Origin: Thiotrichaceae bacterium
GTDB taxonomy: Bacteria > Pseudomonadota > Gammaproteobacteria > Beggiatoales > Beggiatoaceae
Direction of reading: 5' to 3'
Assembly (NCBI GenBank): GCA_026991885.1
Contig: JALXAQ010000232.1
Span: 1-35,001, forward strand
Length of the DNA stretch: 35,001 bases
Part shown: positions 20,732 through 29,302 of the stretch, one piece after another
How positions within the stretch are numbered: the stretch's first letter is position 1
Layout of the letters: each line of letters begins with the position of its first letter
Made by a program: the position numbers and the translations under genes
Notes under the pieces: model-generated
What the model saw: only the letters and a program-made list of their open reading frames with translations
What the model was told of the DNA's origin: nothing
Databases searched by the model: none

Positions 20732-21997
20732 TTATTTAGCGCGAAGGTAGTTTTGATTGGGTTTGATTTGTTTGGGTGTTCCTAGTGGATTATCGGAACT
20801 GGGGAGTCTTAGGCGGTGTTCTAATGGTCCAGGATTTTTCCCCCAAGCCATATATTTTCCATCCCTAGAAAAACCCACCGCCCAAATACTAGCACCAACA
20901 CCCCGCAGCCGCTGTTTTAGTGTGCCATCGCGCCGATTCCAGATGTGAATAGCTCGATCATTACCACCACCCGTAGCCACCCAGCGTCCATCTGGACTTA
21001 TGGCGGTAGCAGTTACAGCGTTATCATGTTCTTTATAGGTGACTATTTCCTTGCCGCTGGGATAAGACCATAGATGACAATTTGTGGGAGCAGAACCAAC
21101 TCCAGACACCAAATAACCCCCATCAGGACTAAAGGACAAACTACCAACGATACTGCCCTGATTAGCCAAGGTTTTAATAAACTGCCCCGTTACTCCATCC
21201 CAGAGGCGAATAGTGTGATCGAAACTTCCAGAAGCTATAGTGCCATCAATTGGAGATATTGCTACTGAAACTACATCATCAGAATGCCCTTGCAATTTGG
21301 CTATCAGCTCACCAGAAGCCAGTCGCCACAGACGCAAAGTATGATCAAAACTACCAGTCACCACACGCTTAGAATCGGGAGTAAAGGCTACGGCGTAGAT
21401 GTGATTTGTATGTCCTGTTAGAGTGTGTAGCCGCTGCTGTTGATTGATGTCCCAAATAATGGCATTGTTATCTGCGCTACCCGACACCAGATAGCGGCTA
21501 TCGGGGGAAAATGCTAAGGAGAAAACCACATCGTTGTGCCCCTTAAGCAGCGTAACTAATTCGCCAGTGGGGAAGTTGTAGAGGCGGATAACTGAACCTT
21601 CAAAAGGATTAGATTTATGAAACATTCCCCCCACCGCCAACCACCGTTCATCCGGCGACAGTGCCATAGCAAAAATCTTGCCTTCATGCCCAGCACCGAT
21701 TTGTCCTCGTAGCGTTCGCACTGTTTTTCCAGTTTTTAAGTCCCAGACTCGCACTACTTTGTCATCTCCCGCCGAGACTAAATAACGACCATCGGAGGTG
21801 AATGTGACATCATTAATCATAGACTTATGCCCGCCCGGATCGACTTGTAGTAGGATGGGAGACTTATGCCCGCCCGGATCGATTTGTAGTGGGATGGGAG
21901 GGGCGGTGGTTGTATTTTCAATTTGTGGAGCTTTTTTTACTACTTCAGTACAGCCTATTAGGCTTATTAGGCTTAAGCCTAGAATTAGATATTTCAT
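20732..21997 (-). CDS. WD40-caspase lipoprotein, N-terminal part before a frameshift (WD40 propeller)
   Basis: Lipoprotein signal MKYLILGLSLISLIGC with C16 lipidated. A short linker contains a 13-residue tandem repeat (DPGGHKS motif twice), then about eight WD40 repeats with clear GH/WD signatures, such as VVRVWDLKTGK, AIIWDINQQQ, LRLWRLASGE and IRLWDGVTGQ. The start is supported by 'aaggag' seven bases upstream. The frame ends at TAA after IKPNQNYLRAK. Shifting by one base from the AAAA or CCC run just before gives TTFALNKDKWQDWTLSHRKG, which runs straight into the downstream frame. The two are thus one broken gene covering 19072-21997. As it stands the product is a propeller without its effector domain. 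A 331-base repeat region separates the pair from the caspase-FGE gene. Confidence 0.87.
   Translation of the reverse strand: MKYLILGLSLISLIGCTEVVKKAPQIENTTTAPPIPLQIDPGGHKSPILLQVDPGGHKSMINDVTFTSDGRYLVSAGDDKVVRVWDLKTGKTVRTLRGQIGAGHEGKIFAMALSPDERWLAVGGMFHKSNPFEGSVIRLYNFPTGELVTLLKGHNDVVFSLAFSPDSRYLVSGSADNNAIIWDINQQQRLHTLTGHTNHIYAVAFTPDSKRVVTGSFDHTLRLWRLASGELIAKLQGHSDDVVSVAISPIDGTIASGSFDHTIRLWDGVTGQFIKTLANQGSIVGSLSFSPDGGYLVSGVGSAPTNCHLWSYPSGKEIVTYKEHDNAVTATAISPDGRWVATGGGNDRAIHIWNRRDGTLKQRLRGVGASIWAVGFSRDGKYMAWGKNPGPLEHRLRLPSSDNPLGTPKQIKPNQNYLRAK
21822..21899. repeat. In-frame tandem direct repeat, two 39-base units
   Basis: Units 21822-21860 and 21861-21899 differ at only two or three positions and start 'gacttatgcccgcccggatc'. 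They lie inside the WD40 lipoprotein gene and duplicate 13 residues of the linker between lipidation site and propeller (DPGGHKS repeated). Confidence 0.85.
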
Positions 21998-22135
21998 TGT
22001 TTTCTCCTTATCAGCGATGGCTTATCAATATGCCACAAATGGGGGACTTTGTGCAAGTCTTATAATATGATTGGCATTACAACCAAATCCCACCTGCTTG
22101 AGTCAATGGCATTAAGCATGTCCCGACGTTAGCAG

Positions 22136-22294
22136 CAATGCCATTAAGTTAAGCCAGGGCGAACACGCAGGTTCGCCCCTACAGCCCCTGAATATGTTGG
22201 GTTTTGTTTCCGAGGCAAAAGTTTTCGCGCGCAGCGCGAAAACTTTTGCCTCGGAAGGCAGACCTGTGTGTCTGCCCTTAACTTAATGGCATTG
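22136..22294. repeat. Composite inverted repeat with an inner family G palindrome
   Basis: The 18-base outer arms are perfectly complementary. Within them is 'gaggcaaaagttttcgcg', repeated in inverse orientation to make a palindrome of about 54 bases centred on 'cgcgcagcgcg'. A smaller hairpin is formed around 'ggcgaacacgcaggttcgcc'. Confidence 0.75.
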
Positions 22295-22331
22295 GACGTT
22301 AGCAGGGATCAAGGCAATGCCATATCGTATC

Positions 22332-22439
22332 GGGCAACCATAAAGGATTGCCTTCCTCGGCAAAAGTTTGCGCGAAAACTTTTGCCGAGGAAACATAAAA
22401 TGCGGTCCTCTGTAGGGGCAATCCCTTGTGGTTGCCCTT
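22332..22439. repeat. Family B element interrupted by a family G palindrome
   Basis: The left half (22332-22352) is a family B arm with 'gggcaaccataaaggattgc'. The right half (22412-22439) is the complementary arm 'gtaggggcaatcccttgtgg'. Between them lies 'ctcggcaaaagtttgcgcga' and its inverted continuation. The order suggests one repeat inserted into another. Confidence 0.7.
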
Positions 22440-22578
22440 GATCCCTTATCCTAGAAATTGACGTCTATTCATAATATAAATTAAAATGTCCCAGATAAAT
22501 CTGGCCGACTCCTATAATAGACTTGTCCGTTTTTTTAAGATAAAAGGCAAAACCACAAAGGCACAACCAAGAGCTAAT

Positions 22579-22617
22579 TTTGACCTGGCAGGTTTGGTTT
22601 TTAACCTGCCAAGTCTA
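22579..22617 (-). terminator. Possible terminator hairpin after the AAA ATPase gene (family F repeat)
   Basis: Inverted repeat with arms 'acctggcaggtt' and 'aacctgccaagt' around an 8-base loop, located a few bases beyond the ATPase stop codon. The T-run expected on the minus strand is weak (caaaatt). A similar 'acctggcaggttt' unit occurs near 32200. Confidence 0.4.
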
Positions 22618-22625
22618 GTTTGATC

Positions 22626-24395
22626 TCAAAGTGCCGGCAAGCGTCGCAATTTCACATAATCCAACAATCCATTTAAATCTTCTTGAGTTGACCAATATAT
22701 GCCATGTTCTGACATTAACTCGACTGCTTTTTTACTGAACCCATCAAAACTAAAAAACCACACTCGCATGATGTCAGCATCTCGATCCAACTTCACGACT
22801 TGCGCTTTATCTAATAATTGCTGCACCTCTGTGGGACTCACTTTACGTTCTGAACGCCACTTACTTTCTGCCACCCATTGTTCAATTCCAGCAGCACCAT
22901 GAAGATCAATTTCGGTTTCTGCACCGGCTCCTAAACGTTCTCTTAGGCGTACATAGCTAAAATCGGGCACTTCAATCTCATGATCCTGATGAAAATAATG
23001 TCCAGGTAGCCGCTGTCGTTGGGCATTCTGGAGAATTTGCGCCATATAAACTTCGGCTAAATAACCTTTTAAATCTCGAATTTGTCGCTGAAGTTTTTCG
23101 TATTGAGAGCGCAGCTCATCTCTCACTTCCGAGCCATTCTGCCCCTCGACTTCAATACGTCCCCAAATTCGCAGAAATTCCAACAAAATCGGATCTTTAA
23201 CCTTACGAAACCAGTTGCCTAATTCCAAATACTCCAACAAATCGCCACGCGACAGTTTAATTAACACTTCACGAATTTGGGTGAGAGACACCGTTTGATA
23301 ATCTTTTTTTAACAGAGCCTCTTGAATTTGGCTTAACTCAATTTTCTCACCCTCGCCAATGGCGGAAAGATATAAAATCCATTTGGTGATACCATATTCA
23401 TTAATTCGCTCCAACCAACGAGTCACCTGATCACTCAATTCACTCCAAATAAAGCCCGAAGATAAATCAACCGCTAAAATTTGATTTAAGGTTTCTTCAG
23501 TCGCAATCGTTTGATCTAGTTTCTCCGCTTGCTTAATCAGAGCCGTAATGTAAAATGGATTACCACCACAACGTTCGGCAATAACCGGTGCCATTGGTTC
23601 TGCAACTTTAGCATCATAGTATGATGCCGCTTTACGTACCAATTCGCTGCCCCAATAACCGCTTAACGATTCAATTGGATGACTTTCAAAGCGTCCAAAT
23701 AACGCACCCCGTCCCAAAATTTCCCGGACTAAAATACTCATACTCGATCCAGTGACAAAATGAGGACAAGTCGGTGATTCCACCGCTTCTTGCATATAGC
23801 CAACCACATCAAATTTATGGTGAGGTAAGCGAGTATTTTGAAATTCATCCAAAAACATGACGATGGTGCTGTCGTGATAATCGGAAATCCAACGGGGATG
23901 ATAAAGTGCCGTTTTTTCTGGTGTGGTAATCTGTTGTTGAATTAGACTCTTAATCAAATTTACCGAGGGTTCCAATATTTTTAAAAATGCCCTTGATTTT
24001 GCTACGAATGTGAATAATTGTTCACGATTAATCGTTTCTTTTGATAAGAGCTTCGGATCACGTAAACGAAAGGCAAGATGCCAACGAAGAAAATTTTCCA
24101 CATATTCGAGCGCAAAATTCCAGCGATTATCAAAGCTATCTGGAAAACTATAAAATACGGGTACCACTGCTTGTGGATCTTCATGATCTTGCTCAAAAAA
24201 GAGTCGATTCACAACGCGCTTAAAAATTTCGGTTTTGCCCATACGCCGCTGTCCTAATAACACTGTCGAACCAGTACGACGAGTTTTCGCTTTCAGAGCG
24301 GCGTGGTAGAGATAGTCTAAATATTCTTGACGATCAGTATAAATTTCTTCCGCTACTAAGGGTTTGATTACCCAGTTGGGTGAAGTCATAATCAT
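22626..24395 (-). CDS. AAA-type ATPase with C-terminal PD-(D/E)XK-like domain
   Basis: The P-loop GQRRMGKT (48-55, with K54) and Walker B IVMFLDEFQ (178-186, D183/E184) show a P-loop ATPase related to the archaeal-type ATPase (PF01637) group. A long helical middle region (about 285-470) probably forms a winged-helix and helical lid. The C-terminal ~100 residues contain ETEIDL (493-498) and a WVAESKW stretch (507-513), giving D497 and E510-x-K512 in the spacing of a PD-(D/E)XK nuclease-like fold, as in the DUF234-type domains that follow such ATPases. Expected role: ATP-dependent nucleic-acid or regulatory function, not established. The start could be ATG 24395 or ATG 24389; neither has a Shine-Dalgarno sequence. 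It shares strand but not spacing with the downstream caspase genes. Confidence 0.8.
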   Translation of the reverse strand: MIMTSPNWVIKPLVAEEIYTDRQEYLDYLYHAALKAKTRRTGSTVLLGQRRMGKTEIFKRVVNRLFFEQDHEDPQAVVPVFYSFPDSFDNRWNFALEYVENFLRWHLAFRLRDPKLLSKETINREQLFTFVAKSRAFLKILEPSVNLIKSLIQQQITTPEKTALYHPRWISDYHDSTIVMFLDEFQNTRLPHHKFDVVGYMQEAVESPTCPHFVTGSSMSILVREILGRGALFGRFESHPIESLSGYWGSELVRKAASYYDAKVAEPMAPVIAERCGGNPFYITALIKQAEKLDQTIATEETLNQILAVDLSSGFIWSELSDQVTRWLERINEYGITKWILYLSAIGEGEKIELSQIQEALLKKDYQTVSLTQIREVLIKLSRGDLLEYLELGNWFRKVKDPILLEFLRIWGRIEVEGQNGSEVRDELRSQYEKLQRQIRDLKGYLAEVYMAQILQNAQRQRLPGHYFHQDHEIEVPDFSYVRLRERLGAGAETEIDLHGAAGIEQWVAESKWRSERKVSPTEVQQLLDKAQVVKLDRDADIMRVWFFSFDGFSKKAVELMSEHGIYWSTQEDLNGLLDYVKLRRLPAL

Positions 24396-24840
24396 ATTAA
24401 TCTAAATAGTTGGGTTTAGGGTGAAATTTTTTGCTCGTGTTCGATGCTGAGTGTTGCCACAATATTGTCTGAATCAGAATTTGCCGAATTTTAGAATTGA
24501 CAGAATAAAACCAATAAAATCTGTGTAGGGGCAATCCCTTGTGGTTGCCCTTTAATTATATATAATTAAAGGTGATAGATGGTTTCCAAACTTGCCCCTT
24601 AAACATAACTATTTAGCGAGCGTAGCCTGGGTAAAATGTAGTGAGCGCAGCCTCAATGCCATTATGTTTAGCATAAATAGGTTTTTTTGTAGGAGCGAAA
24701 CCCACCAGGATTATAAGAATCTTTTGTCTGAATCAGAATTGACAGGATTAAAGAATTTTCAGAATTAAAAACCAAAAAGTTTAAAGGTTTTGCCTTTTAA
24801 TTCTGCCAATTCTAAAATCCTGTCAATTCTGATTCAGACT
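24396..24840. other. 445-base gene-free interval with palindromic repeats
   Basis: No gene is supported. A family E fragment lies at 24467-24510, the right half of a family B element at 24524-24552 (starting 'gtaggggcaatccc'), and a complete family E palindrome at 24725-24840 that ends exactly where the RND gene stop begins. The region 24590-24710 holds 'agcgagcgtagcc' and 'agtgagcgcagcc', a short imperfect direct repeat, and nothing else I can identify. Confidence 0.7.
24725..24840. repeat. Palindromic repeat, family E, possible terminator of the efflux operon
   Basis: Left arm 'gtctgaatcagaattgacag' and onward to 24770; right arm 24796-24840 is its complement ending 'attctgattcagac'. It begins one base after the RND transporter stop codon. 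A partial copy of the same sequence is at 24467-24510. Confidence 0.75.
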
Positions 24841-27800
24841 CTAATACCGTCTCGAAGCCAGCACATGAAAAAACACCGGCACCGCCAACAAAGTCAAAAA
24901 AGTCCCAGCCAACAACCCCCCAATAGCCACCACCGCCAATGGAGATAAACGCTCAATCCCAACCGCTTGTTCCATCGCAATTGGAACCATTCCCACTGCT
25001 GATGAAAGTGCCGTCATTAAAATCGGTCGAGTACGTTTACTTACCGCACCGAGTAAGGCAGTATTAATATCTTGACCTTTTTGGATAGCCACTTTGGCAA
25101 AATCTACCAACAAAATACCATTATTAACCACCACGCCCATCAGCAAAATCATGCCCATAAAGGCGGGCATTGAACCGACTTTTTCCGCCAGCAATAAGCC
25201 CCACACGGCTCCGATTAACGCTAATGGCAAGCTGGCTAGTATCGCAAACGGATCCACAAAAGAGCGAAAAGTGATAGAAAGCATAAAATATAACAAAATC
25301 AGTCCTAGCGAAAATGAGGCTATCAATCTCCCAAACGACTCCGACAATTGTTTATATTCTCCCTCATAATGAATCTTATATCCACGCGGTAAGACTAAAT
25401 CTTCTAATGCCACCGTCACCTGATCATGCAAACGAGTGATCGGAGTATTACGCCGCCAAGCCAGCACATCAATGGTGGGTTCTAAATATTGATGAGTTTC
25501 TGCCGTTGGCGCGGTGACTATGCGCGGCGTGGCCACTGAAGCGAGAGGAATAGTTTGTCCATCTGAGGCGCGAATATTGAGCGCGGCTAAATCTTCCGCA
25601 TCAGCTCGCTGATTAGCACCTAAGCGTACCCAAATTGGTATCGGAATTTGTCCCGGCACGCGCAAGCCTCCGCCTTGTATGCCGCCGACTGCCATCGCCA
25701 CCTGTTGAGCAATCTCATCCGCAGACAATCCTTGCAAACGCGCCAATTTTGGATCAACATTAAGTTCAATCCGTTCTGATCTCCCCTGCCAGCTTCGCTC
25801 AAAGCCAGTCAATCCCTTAATAGCTGCCAATTTATCCATCACCTCATCAGCCAGACGATCCAAAACGGCGGGATCAGGACCACTTATCATCACATCGACG
25901 CTGGCACGGATAGAAGACAGTGGCGTTGCGCCAAATTCGGTCACATTCGCAGATAAAAGTCCAGGAATTTGATGCAGGCGGGTGCGGATACCATCTTCAA
26001 TGGCGTAAATAGTGCGATCACGCTGAAAACGGTCAATTAAATTCAAAGTGATTTCGCCTTGCTCTAATCGCCTTTGTGCGCCAAAAGATTTAACCCCAGC
26101 TTCTGCTCCGATGACGGTGGAAATGGATAAAATCCAATCAGTTGGTACTTCAGCCCTAATCGCTTGTTCAACTTTATTGGCTAAAGTGCTCATGCGATCA
26201 TCATCAGTATCAGGCGGCGCTTCAAAGCGAATACTGATTATACCAGTATCCATCATCGGCATTAATTCTCGTCCAAGCATCCGCATTTGTGAGGCTGAAG
26301 CTACAAATACTATGGCAAATAATAATAAAACGAAAGCGCGATTTTCTAAGCCCCATTTGACTAAAGCGACATAGAGATTTTGCAATGGGTGCAAAAAAAA
26401 GCGAGTAAAGGGTTTTAGGAGCCAAGCCAGCGGATCAGGCGCATCGGGTTTTAAAAATATAGGTGCTAACAGGGGAATCAAAGTAATAGAAACAATTAGA
26501 GAAGAAGCCAGCGAAACAGTAAGCGTAACAGTTAAAGGTCTGAGCACGGTTTGGACATAGCCGCCGATAAACATAATCGGTATTAATACTAAAATGGTGC
26601 TGACAGTACCTGAGACGTCTGCCAGAAAAATTTCATCGAGTCCACGAGTTGCTGCTGTCATGCCCTTTTCTTCAAGTTCACGCATACGCCGCTCAATATT
26701 TTCAATCACAACAATAGCATCATCCGCCAATAGCCCGACAGCAATAATAATCGCCGACAAAGTAACCATGTTAAATTCATAACCCAGCCCCCAAAGTATG
26801 GCAAAAGTTAATAAATAAGTAATCGGCACAGATAAGGCGACGACAAAGGCAGCGCGACTATTGCCCAAAAACAATAAAATAACCATAATGGTCATTATCA
26901 CCGCATCGCGCAATGAACTGAGCATATTATTAACCGTTAGCCCGATCAAGCGTCCTTGAGTATCGGCAACTTGAATATTGAGATTAGGAAATTGATTTTC
27001 TATTTCAGATAAATGGGCATTAATTGTATCAATCACTGACTGAGCAAAGCCACGTTCTGAACGTAATAAGGCAACACCAACGGCTGCTTTTCCATTGCCA
27101 TGATAAATAGAGGTCGCATCTGCCACTCCCCAGGCGACTTGACCCAAATCACCGACGCGCAAATATTCGCCATTGGGTAGCGGAACTAGCACTGCCGCCA
27201 AATCTTCTGGGCTTTTAGCCAGCGTTTGTGCGGTGAGTAAAAAACGATTACCTTGCCGATGGATTAAACCAGCGGGATGCGATAAGTTAGAGCCAATCAG
27301 GGCTGCGACAACTTGGGTGATGTTTAAGCCGTGGGCTAATAGTTTGTCACGATCTAGATCAATGCTAACTTGACGAATTGGTCCGCCAAAGATTTCGACT
27401 TCGGCAACGTCAGGCAAATTGAGCAAGGTATCACGTAAATCGTGTTCTGCTATACGCCTAACTTGTGCCAAATCTAGCCCCGAATCTTTAGCAGGCGTGA
27501 CAGCCAGCACCATCACCGGATGAGCAGCATCGGTTATTTTAAAAACCAGCGGTTGTTGAATGCCAGCCGGTAAAGTGCCGGTGACGCGAGATAGTTCAGT
27601 TGTCACGGCATTAGCGGCGGTATTAATCTCGTTATCGTATTCAAATTCAACTTGTACTGCTGCCATTTGATCGCGTGAAGTAGATGTCACGCGCCTGACT
27701 CCATCAATGGCAGAAAGGCGTACTTCTAGGGCGTGGGTAACATCGGTGGCGACATCGGTGGCAGTTGCGCCCGGCCATTGTACGACGACTGAAACCGTCG

Positions 27801-27927
27801 GGCGGTTGGTATCGGGAAATAAGTTGGTCGGGATTTTTTGATAGCCCAAAATACCGAGAATTAAGGCGAGTAAGCTTATTGAAAGTGTCGCGTGTGGCTG
27901 GCTGAGAAGAGTACGCGCTATGTTCAT
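24841..27927 (-). CDS. RND-family efflux transporter, inner-membrane permease (AcrB-like)
   Basis: Full-length proton-driven exporter of 1028 residues, the typical RND size, with TM1 at about 12-30, two large periplasmic loops and twelve expected membrane segments. The proton-relay pair D402/D403 sits in TM4 (VGLLADDAIVVIENIERRM), matching D407/D408 of E. coli AcrB. The lysine equivalent to AcrB K940 is replaced: the segment reads VVVNNGILLVDFAK. This occurs in other RND branches and suggests a transporter outside the classical AcrB group. Substrates cannot be told from sequence. The gene overlaps the upstream adaptor gene by four bases (ATGA), showing an adaptor-permease operon. No outer-membrane TolC-type gene lies next to it, so a channel encoded elsewhere is probably used. 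Confidence 0.95.
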   Translation of the reverse strand: MNIARTLLSQPHATLSISLLALILGILGYQKIPTNLFPDTNRPTVSVVVQWPGATATDVATDVTHALEVRLSAIDGVRRVTSTSRDQMAAVQVEFEYDNEINTAANAVTTELSRVTGTLPAGIQQPLVFKITDAAHPVMVLAVTPAKDSGLDLAQVRRIAEHDLRDTLLNLPDVAEVEIFGGPIRQVSIDLDRDKLLAHGLNITQVVAALIGSNLSHPAGLIHRQGNRFLLTAQTLAKSPEDLAAVLVPLPNGEYLRVGDLGQVAWGVADATSIYHGNGKAAVGVALLRSERGFAQSVIDTINAHLSEIENQFPNLNIQVADTQGRLIGLTVNNMLSSLRDAVIMTIMVILLFLGNSRAAFVVALSVPITYLLTFAILWGLGYEFNMVTLSAIIIAVGLLADDAIVVIENIERRMRELEEKGMTAATRGLDEIFLADVSGTVSTILVLIPIMFIGGYVQTVLRPLTVTLTVSLASSLIVSITLIPLLAPIFLKPDAPDPLAWLLKPFTRFFLHPLQNLYVALVKWGLENRAFVLLLFAIVFVASASQMRMLGRELMPMMDTGIISIRFEAPPDTDDDRMSTLANKVEQAIRAEVPTDWILSISTVIGAEAGVKSFGAQRRLEQGEITLNLIDRFQRDRTIYAIEDGIRTRLHQIPGLLSANVTEFGATPLSSIRASVDVMISGPDPAVLDRLADEVMDKLAAIKGLTGFERSWQGRSERIELNVDPKLARLQGLSADEIAQQVAMAVGGIQGGGLRVPGQIPIPIWVRLGANQRADAEDLAALNIRASDGQTIPLASVATPRIVTAPTAETHQYLEPTIDVLAWRRNTPITRLHDQVTVALEDLVLPRGYKIHYEGEYKQLSESFGRLIASFSLGLILLYFMLSITFRSFVDPFAILASLPLALIGAVWGLLLAEKVGSMPAFMGMILLMGVVVNNGILLVDFAKVAIQKGQDINTALLGAVSKRTRPILMTALSSAVGMVPIAMEQAVGIERLSPLAVVAIGGLLAGTFLTLLAVPVFFHVLASRRY

Positions 27928-29054
27928 GATAAGGGCTCCGCTTCAATGTAAAGGGGATCACCGTCTTTCAAGTGTAATAACATGCTGTGGTGTGCGATAA
28001 CGATTTGATCACCTGCCTGTAGCGCGTCGGTGGCAACGGCAAGATGGTCGCTGGCATCTAGGCGAATGGTGACGGGAATGCGTTTTAAGTGCCACTTTTT
28101 ATCCGGCGTTTGTACGGCTTTGAATAAAAAGCCTCCTTGTGCGGTTTTTATCACTGATTGACGTGGCACGATCAAGGCGTTTTTAACTTGTTCAAGCACG
28201 ACTTGGGCACTGATTCTCGCGCCACTGGGTAAATGAAACGACATAGCTGGTAAATCTGCCTCGGCTGTGCCAAGCGCGTGAGTGTCCAAAACGGGAAATA
28301 TTCGATTAATCTGGATACTTGCCTGCTGTTCGCCGTGTTTGAGCAAAACGCTTGTACCCGGATGCACTTTTTCTAGGATAGTTTGCGGTAATTTCACTTG
28401 AAGACGTGCCCCACTTTCGACGGTTAAGCGATATAGTGGTTTACCGAGTTGGGCAACATCGCCTGGCTCAGTCAAACGTGCTGCAATCAGTGCGGTTCGT
28501 GGCGCATAAATTTTGCCATAACCGATGCGAACATCTAAGGTTGCGATTTGCTGGATCAAACTTTTAACCTGTTCTTGTGCGGCGAGCGCGGCGGTGCGTT
28601 TGGATTCCAAAAGTTCTTTAGAAGTTAAGCCTTTGGCATTTAATTGACGACGGCGTTCATATTCACTCTGAGTGCGTTTCACCTCAGCTTCTGCTGCTTT
28701 GCGTTGGGCAACGAGCCCGGCTCTTTGTTCAATCAGATCGCGCACATCAATTTGTGCCAATAATTGGCCCTGTTTGACTTTAATACCTTCTCGTGGGCCC
28801 ATTTTTGTAATGATGCCTGATACTTGGCTACTCACTGTGATTTCGGTGCTACCAATGAGTTTGGCAAGAACGGGAAAACGACGAGTGAGAGTCTCTTGTT
28901 GTACGCTGGCTAAATGTAAAGCCCAAGGTGGGCGAACAGCTTCAGGCAAAGCGTCAAATTTTGCTGTCCGTATTTGGCGCAGTTTGACAACTCCAATAAT
29001 TAAGCCCAGTGCAATGATTAGGGCTAATGCGATGGATAGGGATTTTTTTAGCAT
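27924..29054 (-). CDS. RND efflux periplasmic adaptor (membrane fusion protein)
   Basis: Bridges the RND permease to an outer-membrane channel. An N-terminal membrane anchor (MLKKSLSIALALIIALGLII) is followed by a lipoyl half (ITVSSQVSGIITKMGPREG ... VKQGQLLAQID), an alpha-helical hairpin of about 80 residues (RAGLVAQRKAAEAEVKRTQ ... SLIQQIATLD), the second lipoyl half (YGKIYAPRTALI), and beta-barrel and membrane-proximal domains. The canonical order is complete. ATG at 29054 gives the cleanest signal anchor but has no Shine-Dalgarno sequence. A TTG twelve codons upstream (29090) is preceded by 'aggaag' and remains a real alternative. The stop overlaps the permease start, so the two are co-translated. 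Confidence 0.9.
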   Translation of the reverse strand: MLKKSLSIALALIIALGLIIGVVKLRQIRTAKFDALPEAVRPPWALHLASVQQETLTRRFPVLAKLIGSTEITVSSQVSGIITKMGPREGIKVKQGQLLAQIDVRDLIEQRAGLVAQRKAAEAEVKRTQSEYERRRQLNAKGLTSKELLESKRTAALAAQEQVKSLIQQIATLDVRIGYGKIYAPRTALIAARLTEPGDVAQLGKPLYRLTVESGARLQVKLPQTILEKVHPGTSVLLKHGEQQASIQINRIFPVLDTHALGTAEADLPAMSFHLPSGARISAQVVLEQVKNALIVPRQSVIKTAQGGFLFKAVQTPDKKWHLKRIPVTIRLDASDHLAVATDALQAGDQIVIAHHSMLLHLKDGDPLYIEAEPLS

Positions 29055-29302
29055 GGTTTTGTGTTTAAGTTTGGTACTAGAATATTTCAAGTATGCTTCC
29101 TATCGTCAAGATTATCAATAGGGGATTTAAACTCAGTGAGGGTTAATTTATCTAACATATTGAAAAATAATATTTTTTTATATATATAACCAGACGCTAT
29201 TTAAGCTTAATATTGAGCATTGTCATGAAAAAAATAAATTGTCCGGTACTGAGAGAAATTTGACTTGACTTAACTTAAATTTCATTTTTGAATATCATAT
29301 AT

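Larger units (their letters stand above)
21998..22625. other. 628-base gene-free interval with nested palindromic elements
   Basis: No coding region is supported. It holds: an outer inverted repeat 'caatgccattaagttaag' (22136-22153) and its complement (22277-22294); inside it, a family G palindrome (22205-22258); to the right, a family B element split by a second family G palindrome (22332-22439); a degenerate family D unit (22489-22512); and a family F hairpin (22579-22617) just beyond the ATPase stop. The promoter of the WD40-caspase gene should lie near 22000-22080. Confidence 0.75.

Noticed and set aside
20709..20762. Programmed ribosomal frameshifting as explanation for the split WD40-caspase
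   Set aside because: There is only an ordinary A4 or C3 run and no evident slippery heptamer followed by a stimulatory structure. An indel mutation or sequencing error is simpler.
16701..24552. The recurring palindromes as a CRISPR array
   Set aside because: Copies are kilobases apart, in both orientations, without regular spacers or cas genes; they are dispersed intergenic repeats.
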